A stretch of DNA of 64,000 nucleotides from Ptychodera flava (taxonomy: Eukaryota > Hemichordata > Enteropneusta > Ptychoderidae), in the NCBI RefSeq assembly GCF_041260155.1, contig NC_091942.1, forward strand, positions 9,875,001-9,939,000, written 5' to 3'. The position numbers and the translations under genes were made by a program. Positions 36,201 through 46,900 of the stretch are shown here, in pieces; the stretch's first letter is position 1; every line of letters begins with the position of its first letter. Under the pieces are notes generated by a model. The model was not told where the DNA came from and searched no databases. It saw only the letters and a program-made list of their open reading frames with translations.

Positions 36201-37698
36201 TAAATTTAATTGTGATATCTTGTATGTCATCAGGTCAGGTTACGGGTGCAATTTCAAGGGATAGTAGTCATGCCAACAATTTGAGACGTTTCTGTCAATA
36301 ATGAAATGCAAGTTTGTTGTTAATCAGAGCAAAGCTGCACAAGTGAAGCAGCATAATTTTTGAATGATATCGAAAGATTTCAAATCAAGTGGACTAACAT
36401 TGAACATTTTTTTTGAAGTCATGTTAGTTTTTGCAGCTTTTCTTTTCTGCGTCATTCTCTTTTGTGAAATTAAAATAAACAAAAAAGTTAAATTTTACAA
36501 AGGAGTTGCTGTAGCTTACACCTTGCCTCTGATTTGTCTTGATACAGACCCAATGATGGGTTCATGCACCAGCTGAGAATATTTGATGCTATGGGAGGAG
36601 TCATTGATCCTGAGAGCCCACTCTACAAACAGTATCAACTTGATTTCAGGCAAGAAGTCAGAGGTAAGACAAGGTCAAGGATGTGGTTGTACTTTCAGAC
36701 TGAACTCCCATCTTTTGTTGCACAAATGTATGTTATTTCCCAGCTATGTATATCAGCGACATTGTATATAGTGGAAGGTTTGTCACGACAAGATGATGAC
36801 TTTGATATTCTCTTACCCCCCCACCCCCCAAAAAAAAAGAAAGAAAGTTTTGTTTTACCACAGGATAATTTTCTGTGGCACATGATATCTTTTGGTGATC
36901 TCCTTTAAATATGATGTTGTGCAGAACATTAAATCTCCTTGCACACTCTTTACAAGTCAAAATTTAAAAAGTTGTTGAAAACATTTCAGGTTAAAGCCTT
37001 TACAGCAAGTATCAGTGTGAAGGAAATTCAATAGAATTAAGCTAGCACTGAAAAAGGCAACACCAAACAAAAAACTGTTTTTCAAGGTTTGGAGCATTGT
37101 TTTAACAATTATGAAACATGCATATCTCATTTGGCAGTTACCATACCTAACCACAAATGAATGTAACAATTCCAAAGTCAAACCATTATCAGATAGTTTG
37201 AAATCTGTCATGAACATTTCTCTGCCATGAAATGTGAAAGTTCAGATATATATGAGTGATCAGAAACAGTAGACATTATGCCATTATCTTGTCATGGGAA
37301 CATTCATTTCATGTTGGATACTTGTTTTCATGTTAACAGAGCCTGTAGTGTACGTTACTTTCAAAGTGATGTACAAACTGGACACCACAGATGGACACAA
37401 AGAAACCGTAGCAGTCACCGGTGACCACCGTCTGTTGGGCAAGTGGAAGAAGCACCGGTTGATGAAGTCAAAGTGGGGTCCCGACTGCTGGGAGATCACG
37501 CTGGCATTTTCACAGCACTCCACGCTCAACTGGAAATTTGTGGTAGTGGAGTACCAGAAGGCATCCAGCCGTCAGTATGGTCCCAAATCAACATACGGAT
37601 GCGGGAAAGTGGTTCGATGGGAGGAAGGAAATAATAGAGTTTTGCACACCGGAACTGAGCAGTGGATTCTGATTGAAGGCCAGTGGGAAAAGTATTAG
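24012..37698 (+). CDS. Dual-specificity phosphatase with C-terminal CBM20 glycogen-binding domain
   Basis: Exons 24012-24259, then either 32973-33086 or 33153-33266, then 36548-36663, then 37340-37698. With one middle exon the product is 278 residues. Residues 1-159 are a DUSP12/YVH1-like phosphatase domain: GLYIGGSADA at the N-terminus, probable general acid D53 in LMDEEEYD, nucleophile Cys83 in HCxxGASRS, and the tail GFMHQLRIFDAMGG and YKQYQLDF. Residues 160-278 are a CBM20 starch/glycogen-binding domain, with the expected aromatic and basic site residues W195 (LLGKW), W224-K225 (NWKFVVV) and W253 (VVRWEEGNNR). The DUSP12 zinc-binding tail is absent. Laforin has CBM20 first and phosphatase second, so this is the reverse order. 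I infer a cytosolic enzyme acting on phosphoglycogen or on glycogen-bound proteins. All junctions keep phase; the start is the first ATG in a GATGG context with no earlier in-frame exon seen. Confidence 0.9.
24260..24987 (+). other. Phosphatase-CBM20 intron 1, 5' part
   Basis: Intronic sequence before the hAT element. Nothing else recognised. Confidence 0.6.
25406..27528 (+). pseudogene. hAT-family transposase, multiply frameshifted
   Basis: The order of domains is intact but the frame changes at least five times. There is an N-terminal basic stretch, then a BED/TTF-type zinc finger around 25645-25770 (CRIC and HSESKDH). Next come the RNase H-like core with LQLDESID and LGSDGAAVMTG, then HCVAHRLAL. 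The C-terminal dimerisation region has SVECERGFS and NRIKS. The resemblance is to the hAT group that includes ZNF862-like proteins in vertebrates. It cannot encode a full transposase as written. Higher CpG and GC than the surrounding intron marks it as inserted. Confidence 0.9.
27529..27618. repeat. Long hairpin just after the transposase
   Basis: The left arm reads GGGTCTCTTCTTGGTTTCGG, then TGTACGCCTAGCTGC. The right arm is its inverted copy with a few mismatches. Arms of about 38 bp surround a loop of about 10 bp. It starts at the transposase stop codon. Confidence 0.8.
28156..31627 (+). other. Phosphatase-CBM20 intron 1, middle part
   Basis: AT-rich intronic DNA. No exon or clear repeat recognised. 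Confidence 0.55.
31628..31978. repeat. 34-bp minisatellite
   Basis: About ten units of ACACAAATTTGCACATTCAA followed by AGATACGCACACAT, with small variations. The unit has no stop in any forward frame, and its length is not a multiple of 3, so all three frames stay open through the array. These frames give His/Thr/Lys-rich periodic peptides with no sign of being coding. Confidence 0.93.
31979..32972 (+). other. Phosphatase-CBM20 intron 1, 3' part
   Basis: It ends in a strikingly long pyrimidine-rich stretch (about 32845-32970) before the acceptor CCACAG of the first middle exon. Nothing else recognised. Confidence 0.6.
32973..33086 (+). CDS. Phosphatase-CBM20 middle exon, version A (catalytic loop)
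   Basis: A 114-nt exon. Its first base C completes the Cys83 codon, giving HCAMGASRS, the full CX5R(S/T) phosphatase loop. It then reads AAVILAYIMQSEKLSLQDAV and AKVKEKRERI, and ends with AG| before GTACGA. It has the same length and the same two phases as version B, 66 nt downstream. Confidence 0.92.
33087..33152 (+). other. 66-nt intron between the two middle exons
   Basis: Begins GTACGA and ends in a CT-rich tract then CACAG. At 66 nt it is very short, which can hinder splicing of A directly to B and would favour choosing one. Confidence 0.8.
33153..33266 (+). CDS. Phosphatase-CBM20 middle exon, version B (catalytic loop)
   Basis: A 114-nt exon. The first base again completes Cys83, giving HCAFGASRS, then ATVILAYLIFSERLSLEEAI and TKVKAIRPNI, ending with AG| before GTCTGT. 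It differs from A at many positions, mostly in the helix after the loop, while keeping all catalytic residues. Its C-terminal KAIRPNIRP is closer to the common DUSP pattern (KxxRP) than A. It is a tandem exon duplicate, and inferred to be mutually exclusive with A. Confidence 0.92.
33520..34794. repeat. MITE family B, copy 2, split by a MULE-like insertion
   Basis: The left piece 33520-33591 starts AAAGTAGTACACACCTC. The right piece from about 34510 to 34794 carries GAGCCCCACAAGTGATAGACC and ends GCATTCTACCTA, matching copy 1 at 2234-2590. The 918 bp between them are absent from copy 1. Confidence 0.75.
33592..34509. mobile_element. MULE-like element with long terminal inverted repeats
   Basis: 918 bp. 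The ends are TAGTCTCGCATGCCAGACCT and its complement, with homology continuing inward for nearly 100 bp (GCGGCGAAGCCGCG, GAGTAACCGCAG). It is flanked by the 9-bp duplication ACTTTACAC (33583-33591 and 34510-34518). Long inverted ends plus a 9-bp target are the Mutator-like pattern. The inside holds no transposase. A minus-strand open frame at 33887-34153 resembles nothing I know. Confidence 0.82.
36548..36663 (+). CDS. Phosphatase-CBM20 exon, end of phosphatase domain
   Basis: The first base A completes Arg (AG|A). It then reads PNDGFMHQLRIFDAMGGVID and PESPLYKQYQLDF, ending aga g| before GTAAGA. Human DUSP12 has NEGFEWQLKLYQAMGYEVD and IYKQYRL at this position, which ties the phosphatase part to the DUSP12 lineage. 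If both middle exons were skipped, TG|A would create an immediate stop. Confidence 0.92.
36664..37339 (+). other. Phosphatase-CBM20 last intron
   Basis: GT-AG intron, AT-rich, with a CCCCCCACCCCCCAAAAAAA tract near 36817-36838. Nothing else recognised. Confidence 0.65.
37340..37698 (+). CDS. Phosphatase-CBM20 last coding exon: CBM20 domain
   Basis: Encodes residues 160-278 and the stop TAG (37696-37698). The whole CBM20 fold is in one exon: PVVYVTFKVMYKL, VAVTGDHRLLGKWKKHRL, CWEITLAF, LNWKFVVVEY, then VVRWEEGNNRVLHT and EQWILIEGQW. CBM20 binds starch or glycogen through two sites; the Trp of LGKW, the Lys of WKFVVV and the Trp of RWEEGNNR fall where site-1 residues are expected. A domain in one exon with phase 1 entry is easily shuffled. 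Confidence 0.93.
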
Positions 37699-40600
37699 AT
37701 TGAGGAACTCTTCAACAATAGAAATAGAGTACATCACTTTTCACTTTTTAGACAATTACATCACCGCTGACTGTAGAATGGAATACACCTCTTTCCATGT
37801 GGACATACCTTTATATAGAAATAACAGCAGTGCTACTGTCTTGATCAATCATGAACAGTGCTTGAGTGTGCCGTCTCTTTCATCATGGGGAGTTGAAAAC
37901 TATATGGTGACCAGAGTAGTGGTTTTCAGATCAAATGAGAACATACTGCAGAATCAGTAGCCTTCGTGGACTCCTCATTCAGACCAATCCATTCAACCAG
38001 TAGGAAAGTTAGGAATATCTGCTTTAATTTTCTTTGATGGCCACAACACTGTCACAGAGTAAAATTTTACTGAGTATGAGATGGGAACCATATCATGGGT
38101 GTGGCGAGACGAAATGGAATGTTCCTATACAATTGCCTAAATGGCTCAACGCTTCTAAAGATGGGAACTTATGAGCTTGTCTTCTATTTGGATGGATGTA
38201 GGCATCTTTGATTCTGTGGTGAACGAGAACATGTTCATTCATCTAATGAAGGGTGGATTTGTTGAAACTAAGTTGCAAGAAAGATGGATGGCTTCAGGGG
38301 TGTTCAATGGTTTATTTGTCTGACTCTGGTCTTATATGATTTTCTACTCTGCACAGGAGCAAGAATTTAGTAACTACTTTTCACCACCTAGGAAAAATGT
38401 GTTTCCAGCAGTTATTCATTCCTCAGACTGCACTGTGGATACGTTAATCAGGCAACACCTTGTAGGACGTAGAGTGCGCCCTCTATGGCATGAAATATTG
38501 TATGACACCCAATGTCCACCTTCATACAGCAGTATGGAAAAATGAATTTTGACTTGGTCGTCATCCATTTGAAGAGATCTTTTTTCCAAACATAAACACA
38601 AAACTTTTTAACGCAAATCTTCAGAGGCACTTTTTACCTTACCATATAGTTTTATGAATTTTACCCACTAGTGAATTGGAAAGTTGATATCCGAGCAGTA
38701 ATTTCTAATGTAATTAATGCGTTCGGAAATGTGAAAAGTACCAAACATTTATTTACAGATAGTTCACAGCTAGATTTAATTTGGACTGAAATATTTAAAT
38801 GTGTGAGTTTCATCGGGAATGTCACTTGTTACTGACTAAAAACTTTAAAAAATGTATGGATGGACCATTTTACAACAAACATTTGAAGATCTGAATTTAG
38901 TTAGAAAAGATATTTTCAAGAATGACCACGATTCCATATGCAATACTAATGTTTCAAGCTGTATTACAGCCTGGCAGTCTTCAAACTATTTGTAACAGAA
39001 AAAGCAGTTTCATTTTTCAAAATATTCGTAATAGAAAGCAATAGTGTTTTAAACACACTGGTATATCACCCATATACCGGGGTAATTTGTTTTGTTAAAT
39101 ATCACTTGCTTTTGACAAGATGGCTCATTGCCGCTAAACAAAACAGTTACGAATATATTTATACTTATTTTTTATACAAAAACAGCATCTGACCGTCTAA
39201 CCATATCCAACTTTAACACCAGCTTTTCCACTGTCATTTAACACAAGTATTTTATTATTAATATATCATCAACTCAGCTTTGCATGAAATAATTAATTTA
39301 TCATTGGATTTTATGAAACACAGGCTCCCACATATTTATTCAGTGGAATTGAATAGAGTTCAACAGTTCAAGTTTACACTTCAATGGATCTCAGTGTAAT
39401 GCTACATACATCACACATGCTTAGATCCATAGACTGTAACTCAAGGTTTGCGTCAAATAAGAAAAAAGAAAATACGCAAAAGAAGCAAAGTTAATTCTTG
39501 AGTAAGTTGAGAAGAATATTTAGACATGGTTGACAAGGGACAAAACAACCAAGCTGTTACACTTACAAAGACATAAAAGGTGTGTGTGCAGAGACCTAGC
39601 TATAGCAACACATCTTACATTACAACGTTACATTGCACTGTGTTTCAATAGTGAGGTATTCTCATGATCGCATTTTGGCCACCGGTTTCATGGCAGCTCA
39701 GTAGTGATTGCAGATCAGCTAACCAGTGTGTTGCTTACCAGTTTAAGACAATGATGATGTGTTTTACACCAATGCAAGTCAATGCTGTAATTTTATGATT
39801 GTATTAACGGCAACACAGAATGAAACAATTCTAGGTGTGTTTATTTTTTGTCAGATACCAGACAAATTAACAGGTTGTGTACTAATTTGAATTGGCTATG
39901 ACCCCTTCAAAAAATATGTTCTAATTCATAACCGGGATATAAATATACTTTGTGTAAATTTGTCTCCTTCACTGGCTGCCAATTCATAGCAATTACTGTC
40001 CCTCAGAGAAATTTCTTATACACTTATACTCTTAAATATTGCATATTTTCATATTCTAGACTCCCTGTCAACTTTCAATATGACAAGCATTCACGGCATG
40101 CTAATTACACAGTTGAGTGCATTCTTTTCAAGTCAGTAAGCAAGGCATGAAATTTTACGTAATTGCATTGACCGATTTCATCTCGCATCCGTCCTTGGGA
40201 GACTGGGAAGCATGGTGCATGCCAGGGTTTCTAGGCGTACAACCAAATATTGTTGACTAAGTTATTGAACAGAACAAGCAATTTCTATTCTTAATTTGTC
40301 ATCTTATGCTGGATATCATGGTTTCTATAGTAAATATGCATTTGTTACAGAGTAAAACTGCTTTTTATTTTCCTCTATGAGTTTGTATAACAAGTGTCTA
40401 CTCGAAAAGCCTGTATGGCTGCATCCTTGTTTTCAGTCCAACATTATTTCTCATACTCGCATAGAAACTTGTTGTGACAAAGTTTTCTGTATTGGTTACA
40501 TCTTCAGCGTTGTCAGTAAATCAAGTGCAATCTATACAAAAATCTGGAAGAAAAGCCAGGTCATACACCCCCTGATCCAATACCAACATGGTACAAACCC

Positions 40601-41424
40601 AGTTGAATGTCCACATACATCTTTCATGGAAGTTTTTAGATTTTCCATTGTGGAAAAAGAACTCTGAACTCTGTCTTAACTATTGAAATACATTGAAAAT
40701 GTATGTCACTTGTAAGATATGGAATACTGGCAATCTTTTGCCCATAATTTGGTTCTTGTTGGCAAGTTTATCTTTCACAGCATGGAGTATGCATGCAGTT
40801 CCAATTTTTGCTGTTCAATATCATTTCCCAGTTCTGATTCTAAAGTTTGTACTTGATGTACGAGTAGGTGTATTTTTCAGATATCTATCACAACACACCA
40901 CGCCAATTTCAGTAACTTGAGTGAGTTTTGAGCTAGACCCACTGAAATAATGGAAAAGGATGCACCGTTTCACAGAAAAAGACTGACTGACCATAAATTA
41001 GTCACCTTAAACTTGAATATATTTACAGTTGCCAATATATCTATCAGTATTATGTAGAGTTTAACACTGTTTGAAATTTTATTTATTTTTCCATTTTAGT
41101 ATAATATTATACGCCTGTAAAGTTTATTTTGAAATGGCTACAAGGCATGCTTGACATCCATTACTCTTGTATATTACAGCATTTGAAACACTTTATAATG
41201 AAATTGGAAATAAAAACTTACGCATGCTTGCAGTTCGAGGTGTTTACTGTGTATCAGAAATGTTCACAGATGTGAAATGGTATGTCTCAGTTTCTTACAC
41301 ATCAACAGCCATGGTATGACAGCTTTGAATGGATTCACCTCCTTTTTCAACCCTTTCACTCCTTGATTTTGTCCAACCCCATTGTTTTTGATGATGATTA
41401 GAGCTCTGTATTGAGAAATGTGTT

Positions 41425-41520
41425 TTAACCCTTTCACCCCCAGTTCCCTGTATACAGGTCCAACTTTACCATAGAAAACAATGGATTCCTTGGGACAAAC
41501 CATGGTGGTGAAAGGGTTAA
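41425..41520. repeat. 96-bp palindromic MITE (family C) in a small cluster
   Basis: The ends are TTAACCCTTTCACC and GGTGGTGAAAGGGTTAA, facing each other. Partial copies lie on both sides (about 41339-41430 and 41521-41604), and another lies near 10215-10275. Shared inner phrases are AGTTCCCTG and CCAAACCATGG. Confidence 0.75.
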
Positions 41521-42660
41521 AGGCAGTGTTCACTCCAGTTCCCTGTCCACACTCACCATTGATAACGATGGGTTTTGGCCAAACCATGGTGATGAAAGGG
41601 TTAGAGGAAATCTAGAAAAAAATGTCCATAGAGGTTACAAGTTCAGAAAGTGACTCTGTTTTACCCCGTGCTGAATGATGTTCATATAACAGTATAATCA
41701 GGTATTGAGAAAGACAAATGATATCTTATGGGTCAAATAGTGGTTCTATGTGTAACAATATTCCTTGTCCATCATTCAAGAAATATCTCCAGTCATGAAT
41801 TTTACCTTATAAGGGAAATATGAAGTGTCCTCCATGTAAGAATCTTCGACTCCCAGAGAACAGCAGAAACTAGCTCGGTTCCATAGCGCCCTCTATTGAT
41901 CAAAATCAGTATGTCACCGTGACAGATCAAAGTGCCTTTACAGGTAGATGTCTTGCACAACTTACGAGTTTTAGTAGCTCATGCCCCTACTTTTAAATTC
42001 CTCTTATAGACAGAGATAGGCTACAATATTTTTACCCTGCCTTTTTTATTTCCATCAAAGCACAGCCAGAAGACTCAGTACGTAAAATGGTTATTTTATG
42101 CAGGCTGAGGTGAAGCTACTTTCTCCGACTTTCCAATTTTTTTTCTGAATTTGCACTCATACAGTACACACAATCCTTTCAAGACTAGCTTTCTGTTGAG
42201 TTATAATCTATTTTTAGAACGCTGTAAAATACAGTCCACTGGCTATCGCAACTCACAGAAAACAAATATTTGTATGTACCTCAGCCCTGGCCTGATCTGA
42301 CACTTCTTATGGTGGTTCTGGAATGCCACTGTTGTTGTTACTGTCAGCATAAAGTAATAGAACAAACTGGGACTGAATGTAAAGAAATTATTCCATGAAG
42401 TTGTCTCGGGGCAGACCTCAGGGTAGACCTTGGTTATTTTAGCCCAGAGTCTGACTGACATGGTCGTGCCAGGAATGCTAAAGTTGGTTTGCTGAGCCAC
42501 TTTGTTTATTCTTTCTCGCAAATATTTTGTTTCTCCTTGCACCAAATGAGCTCTTAAGTGCTTTGACTTTACATCATGTGAAGGAGTTCACCCGGTGCAG
42601 TCAGTGATTTTGAACGGGGACAGTAGCAGTAGATGTGATTCTTTGAATTTTTCTTCTTTA

Positions 42661-42987
42661 AAGGCAGAGTGCGCCCCAAGGACATATATTTGGACACTCA
42701 CACTTTTACAATACTCTTTCTGTCTACTAATTGTAGGGTTTCACTTTGAAGCTCATTGAGAAAATTAAGTTTTCACTGGCTTATTTTTGTGAAAACTGAA
42801 AATTTCATTTTTCCTTATTTAAAAGTTAACACAGGGGTGGCAGGCATTTTGAATTTCAAAGTTCAGTAACTATTGGGTAATTTGTTTCTCTGTTACCCCT
42901 CATTTTTATTCTTGATTTGTAAAAGGAATGGTTTAAATTTTCCTAATCCTAAAAGATTGAGCAAAATTTTGAGGCACACACTATCTT
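42661..42987 (-). repeat. MITE family B, copy 3, inverted and diverged
   Basis: Starts AAAGGCAGAGTGCGCCCC and ends with the complement of AAGATAGTGTGTGCCTC. The internal order matches the reverse complement of copy 1, though with heavy divergence. Confidence 0.6.
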
Positions 42988-43390
42988 AAGTGTTGTTACT
43001 GTATTGTTGCTGTGAGGAGTTTATGACTAAATTCTGACAATGAAAGTGTCGCTTTCAATTTCATTATTTATCAATGACTTTACGTTTTGCTTAGAAGTTT
43101 TTAATTTTCATGTAATCTACAGGCTTGAAATTGACTGTCTTGCAATAAAGATGCTTTTTTCCATTCTCTTCAATATATTACTTCTCTATGGCAACTGATG
43201 TTTCCATTGACAAAGGAACTTTTGTTTTTTGGAGAGGTTATGACCAGAATATTTTCAGTAGTCTAAAATAAACACTTACAATAAGATACTGTTTAATGTC
43301 TAAAATGATTTGCTCAGGACACGTGATTAGAAATGCGAAAACAATATTTCCCGACGGGGGTAGGGAGAGTAGAGCGTTTAATGTCGTTAC

Positions 43391-43559
43391 CTTGGAAACT
43401 AGGAGGGCGCTTTCTAATTCTGGTGACCAAACTTCTGGGCTCGCAAAGGGAAGGCCGAGTTGACAAGTACATCCGGGCACATTGCGCAATGGCGGTGATT
43501 TGAATGTACGTGGGAAGATAGTTGTCATTGTACTTCGCCAAATAGCCTGAAACGTCCAT
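43391..43559 (-). CDS. Candidate minus-strand first coding exon, unknown protein
   Basis: Read on the minus strand, an ATG in a good context (ATCATGG) opens MDVSGYLAKYNDNYLPTYIQ, then ITAIAQCARMYLSTRPSLCE, to PPSFQ, followed by a GTAACG donor after 56 codons plus one base. Composition looks protein-like and the region is CpG-richer than its surroundings. I do not recognise the sequence. An overlapping frame on the same strand is open for 189 codons (43238-43807), so either one, or neither, may be coding. No matching downstream exon was found. Confidence 0.3.
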
Positions 43560-43934
43560 GATCTCGGTCCGCCTTCTGTGTACACCGGGAACGTAAAGTA
43601 CAACGCTGTGCTCGGGAAACCAGTAGCCCGTATCGGGGGAAATGTTATGTAAATGTGTTTATTGCTGTTCGGAACTACATTGGAGCAAAGTTCGAAAACA
43701 CTAGCAACAAGTTGTCGCGAAGGTTTTCTGTCGCCGTACGCGTCTGGTATGATCGAGTAGGATAGTGTATCGCTAGATTGTGCCACGGTTTGTGTATCAC
43801 ATTTCAAGGGTGGGAGTCTTCAACTGTTTTAGTTCTCCCAAACGAAGAAATTAATGAACACACGGATGAAGCCAATGTGTGAGTGCATCGCGTGAAAATT
43901 AGGAATATTTCGTCGATTGTCAACCTGGCCTCAG
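43560..43934 (+). promoter_or_regulatory. CpG-richer region, possible two-way promoter and plus-strand 5'UTR exon
   Basis: Many CG dinucleotides between about 43330 and 44180, against a CpG-poor background. A good donor GGCCTCAG|GTAAGC lies at 43934/43935 on the + strand, and a possible minus-strand exon begins at 43559. This suggests two genes pointing away from each other. It is inference from base composition and splice-site form only. Confidence 0.35.
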
Positions 43935-46900
43935 GTAAGCACCTACTCATTATTTCGCGTTAATTAATTAATAGAGCATGTGTACAGTGCTTGTGTGCAC
44001 TTCGAATCTCTAAGCTGTGCTCAACTCAGCGCCGAGCTACCGATTGGTACGGCTCGCAAACAGCACCGACAAAAGCCCGTTTTGACAACCACGAAACGAG
44101 AAGTCTTGTTACGTCTTTTGTTGGTTTTCCGTGTGTGCTGTCAAAGAAAACACACGGTTTCTCTCGGTCGTTCGAACTTGTCAAATGTTTTTGTCGTCTT
44201 GTTCTGAACGGTAGCTGCTCTGGTGGCCCTGTTTGGAGTTTGAAATTTTTTAATGTGTCGACTATGTGTGTGGTTGTGTTGCATGGTGGCCCTTGAAATG
44301 CCCCTTCCCCCGTCTTACGTTACACGGACCAGTTCCAGTGCTACCTGAACTCAAACTTGGAGGAAAGGGGGACACCGGCTGTTTCGGAAATCGATAAGAA
44401 CCGTTACATCAATATAGAGAAGTAGTTAAGTCGAATTGTTCAGTACGTAGCTATACAAATGATTAACCCTCACGCTTGAAACATTGTTAAGAAAGAATTC
44501 GGATCGAAAAACCCAGCTCTTGTAGTCTCAAACCCGAATGTATACAAGAAACAGCTGTTTGCTACCAAAATGTCTACCACAGTGTCCGGCACATTGTGAG
44601 CACACCACCACATCAGATACAAACACACGCACCAAGTTATATACAAAACGTTGTAAAACACTCAAATTACACTTGAAGCTACAACGTCAATGACAAATTT
44701 ATCAAATTTTATCCGGCAACCGTAGTAACCAGTTTAATATTTTACCAAATCCTTGGGATATTCACCGTGGAAGGTGTTGGGATATATGATCTAGACCTTG
44801 AACGTTGAACACATAAATCTGCAGACGCATAAATCTTTCACAGTGGGTACAGAGAGGTTTATTTTGGCGTACAAACGGCACAGGCTACAATTACAGCATG
44901 TGAGAACCCCATTTTTTTACTGTTGACTAACACACCGAGAATTCGTTTCACACAAGAAAACCAATACCCCTGTTTTGTAATGCAACACCCATCAAATACC
45001 CCCTTTTCTTTTAAAAACAACTGCAGTCATGTTTCTCTGATAGCCAGCTGGTGTCAGTGTTGACTGCTACAGTTTAGCACACTTTTGAAAATTACCTCAA
45101 ATTTAGAGACCAACCATGAACTAAGTCAAATACAGTTTGAACATATGCGCAACATGTATGTGTTGTATTACACCTGTTTGAAAAGAATCTTTTCAGTTCA
45201 ACTCACAGGTTCTCTCTGACAGGTGTGTGCAATAAGGCTGGGACACAATTTCTGAAGATGTGTCGTTGACCCCGATCGTTATCCCCCACAGATCGTCTCC
45301 TTTTAAGTGAATGACAATTAAATTTAAATCAATCATGGAAGTGCCAACTTATTGAAATTTATTTCCACAGAATTACAATAACACTAATAATCATCATTTT
45401 GGGTTAGTATTGTTTTCTGGATAATTTCAATATTTGAATATTATGAAATTTTAAAGGGAATTTAATGAGTACCAGTGTGGTTGATTTATGGTGGTGACTG
45501 ATAAGCTCATTATTTGTATCAATATGTTGCCAAAACCAGTCAGTGTCAAGTGCTGGATTAATTCGTCAAACAATAACATCACATATAATCTGCATACCAT
45601 TGTGTCAATGCAGGTCAAAACTAAAAGTGCCACCTCTATCAGAGAAAAAAAATATGACTTCAAAATTTTAGCAAAAATTATTAAATTAATTAAGAGAAAA
45701 AAATTGTTAAAATTAACGAAATGGCTGTAGTGAATTAGCTTACAAATGGTATTTTCCTTAACTCTGTCTACTTCCATTTTCAGGACAATAAGTCACAGTT
45801 TTATGTATGACGCATATATGCTACTGTTTGTCTGTTCCTATTTTTATCACATTCACAGTATGTTATTTGAGTTTCTAAATTTCACTCTCCAAATACGTCC
45901 CAGATGTGAAAATGTAATAAACTATTTATTGCTGGAGCAAGATTTGATTATTTTAACCACTGACAGTGAATTGTATGCTTGAACCACATACAAATATACA
46001 GTTTTGTTTTGTGTTTTATGCCACCATCCATGATATGAAGTTACAACACTCTCATGCTGAGCCCAGCATCATGCAATTTTGAAACCGCTGGTAAATGTAA
46101 ATACATGTACAATTATTCTATTTCCTTTTTATTTTCCAACTTTGATTTGGCTGTCTGAAACAAGTAGGTTTTACCAAAATGTGGCCATGCAAGGGTTAAT
46201 TGAATGTAATTTTGTATTTGACTAACCTCACTACCTTTCTGATAGCCACTAAATTGCTGCATTGTCAATCTAGGCAGGTGTTACATTCAGATCAAACACC
46301 TGTTTTTAAGCCATTCACTCTAGTTGCCAAGATTAATGTATTTTTTCCCATGAAAACGTGCACATGTTCTTCTAGGTCTTAGGTTGCCATCATTGTTCAG
46401 CAAGTTTGCCTTTGATGTAATGCTGTATAGGCATTTAACAATGAGAAAATTTGCAATTATGAAAAAATACAGGTACTGATTACAACAATCACTGATTACA
46501 GAATTACGTTACTGATGACAGAACCCATGGCTGATCTCTGTTCTGCATAGGAAAGTTTAAAGTGAAGTACTTGGCACAAACAATTCAGTATTCAGTCTGT
46601 TATTCCATATTTGCATATTGCATAGGTGACCAGGAAAGAACAGTATGATTAAAATCACAATCAAGTTTATTGCATGAAAAGAAAATATTAACGTCATACT
46701 GAGACAGGGATCCATTAATTCATATATCAGAAATATTCAGAAACAAGCAGAAAGAAAATTACATGTGGCTAAGCTTTGTTTTTGTATTTCATCTGGTTAA
46801 TGCCAAATTTTTCGTATGAACAGAAAATTAGAACAAAGACAGCCACTATTAGAACTATAGTAAGATTAATATAATGCATAAATATACTGAAGCTTCATGT

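Larger units (their letters stand above)
33267..36547 (+). other. Phosphatase-CBM20 intron after the middle exons
   Basis: Contains MITE family B copy 2 and, inside it, a MULE-like element (both listed). From about 34795 to 36547 it is AT-rich and has nothing recognisable until the acceptor GATACAG. Confidence 0.65.
37699..43390 (+). other. 3'UTR of the phosphatase-CBM20 gene and intergenic DNA
   Basis: No further coding exon recognised. The polyadenylation site cannot be placed; an AATAAA lies near 41209. Repeats inside are the CCCTTTCACC cluster at 41339-41604 and MITE family B copy 3 at 42661-42987. A minus-strand open frame at 42243-42545 is unremarkable. Confidence 0.45.

Noticed and set aside
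37673..37960. 95-codon frame overlapping the CBM20 stop as a continuation of the protein
   Set aside because: It is in another frame, and the CBM20 domain is complete with its usual C-terminal strand before the TAG.
42243..42545. 100-codon minus-strand frame as a second exon of the 43.4-kb candidate
   Set aside because: No acceptor and phase match could be established, and the protein is not recognised.
43238..43807. 189-codon minus-strand open frame
   Set aside because: It overlaps the candidate exon in another frame. I could not find splice or homology evidence for this frame, and length alone is weak in a GC-richer block.
43991..44296. 101-codon plus-strand frame as first coding exon
   Set aside because: It begins after a strong donor at 43934 and looks like intron sequence; the residues are not protein-like.
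45451..45777. 108-codon minus-strand frame with hydrophobic stretches
   Set aside because: AT-rich DNA readily gives Leu/Ile/Phe-rich chance frames; no start context, splice sites or homology.
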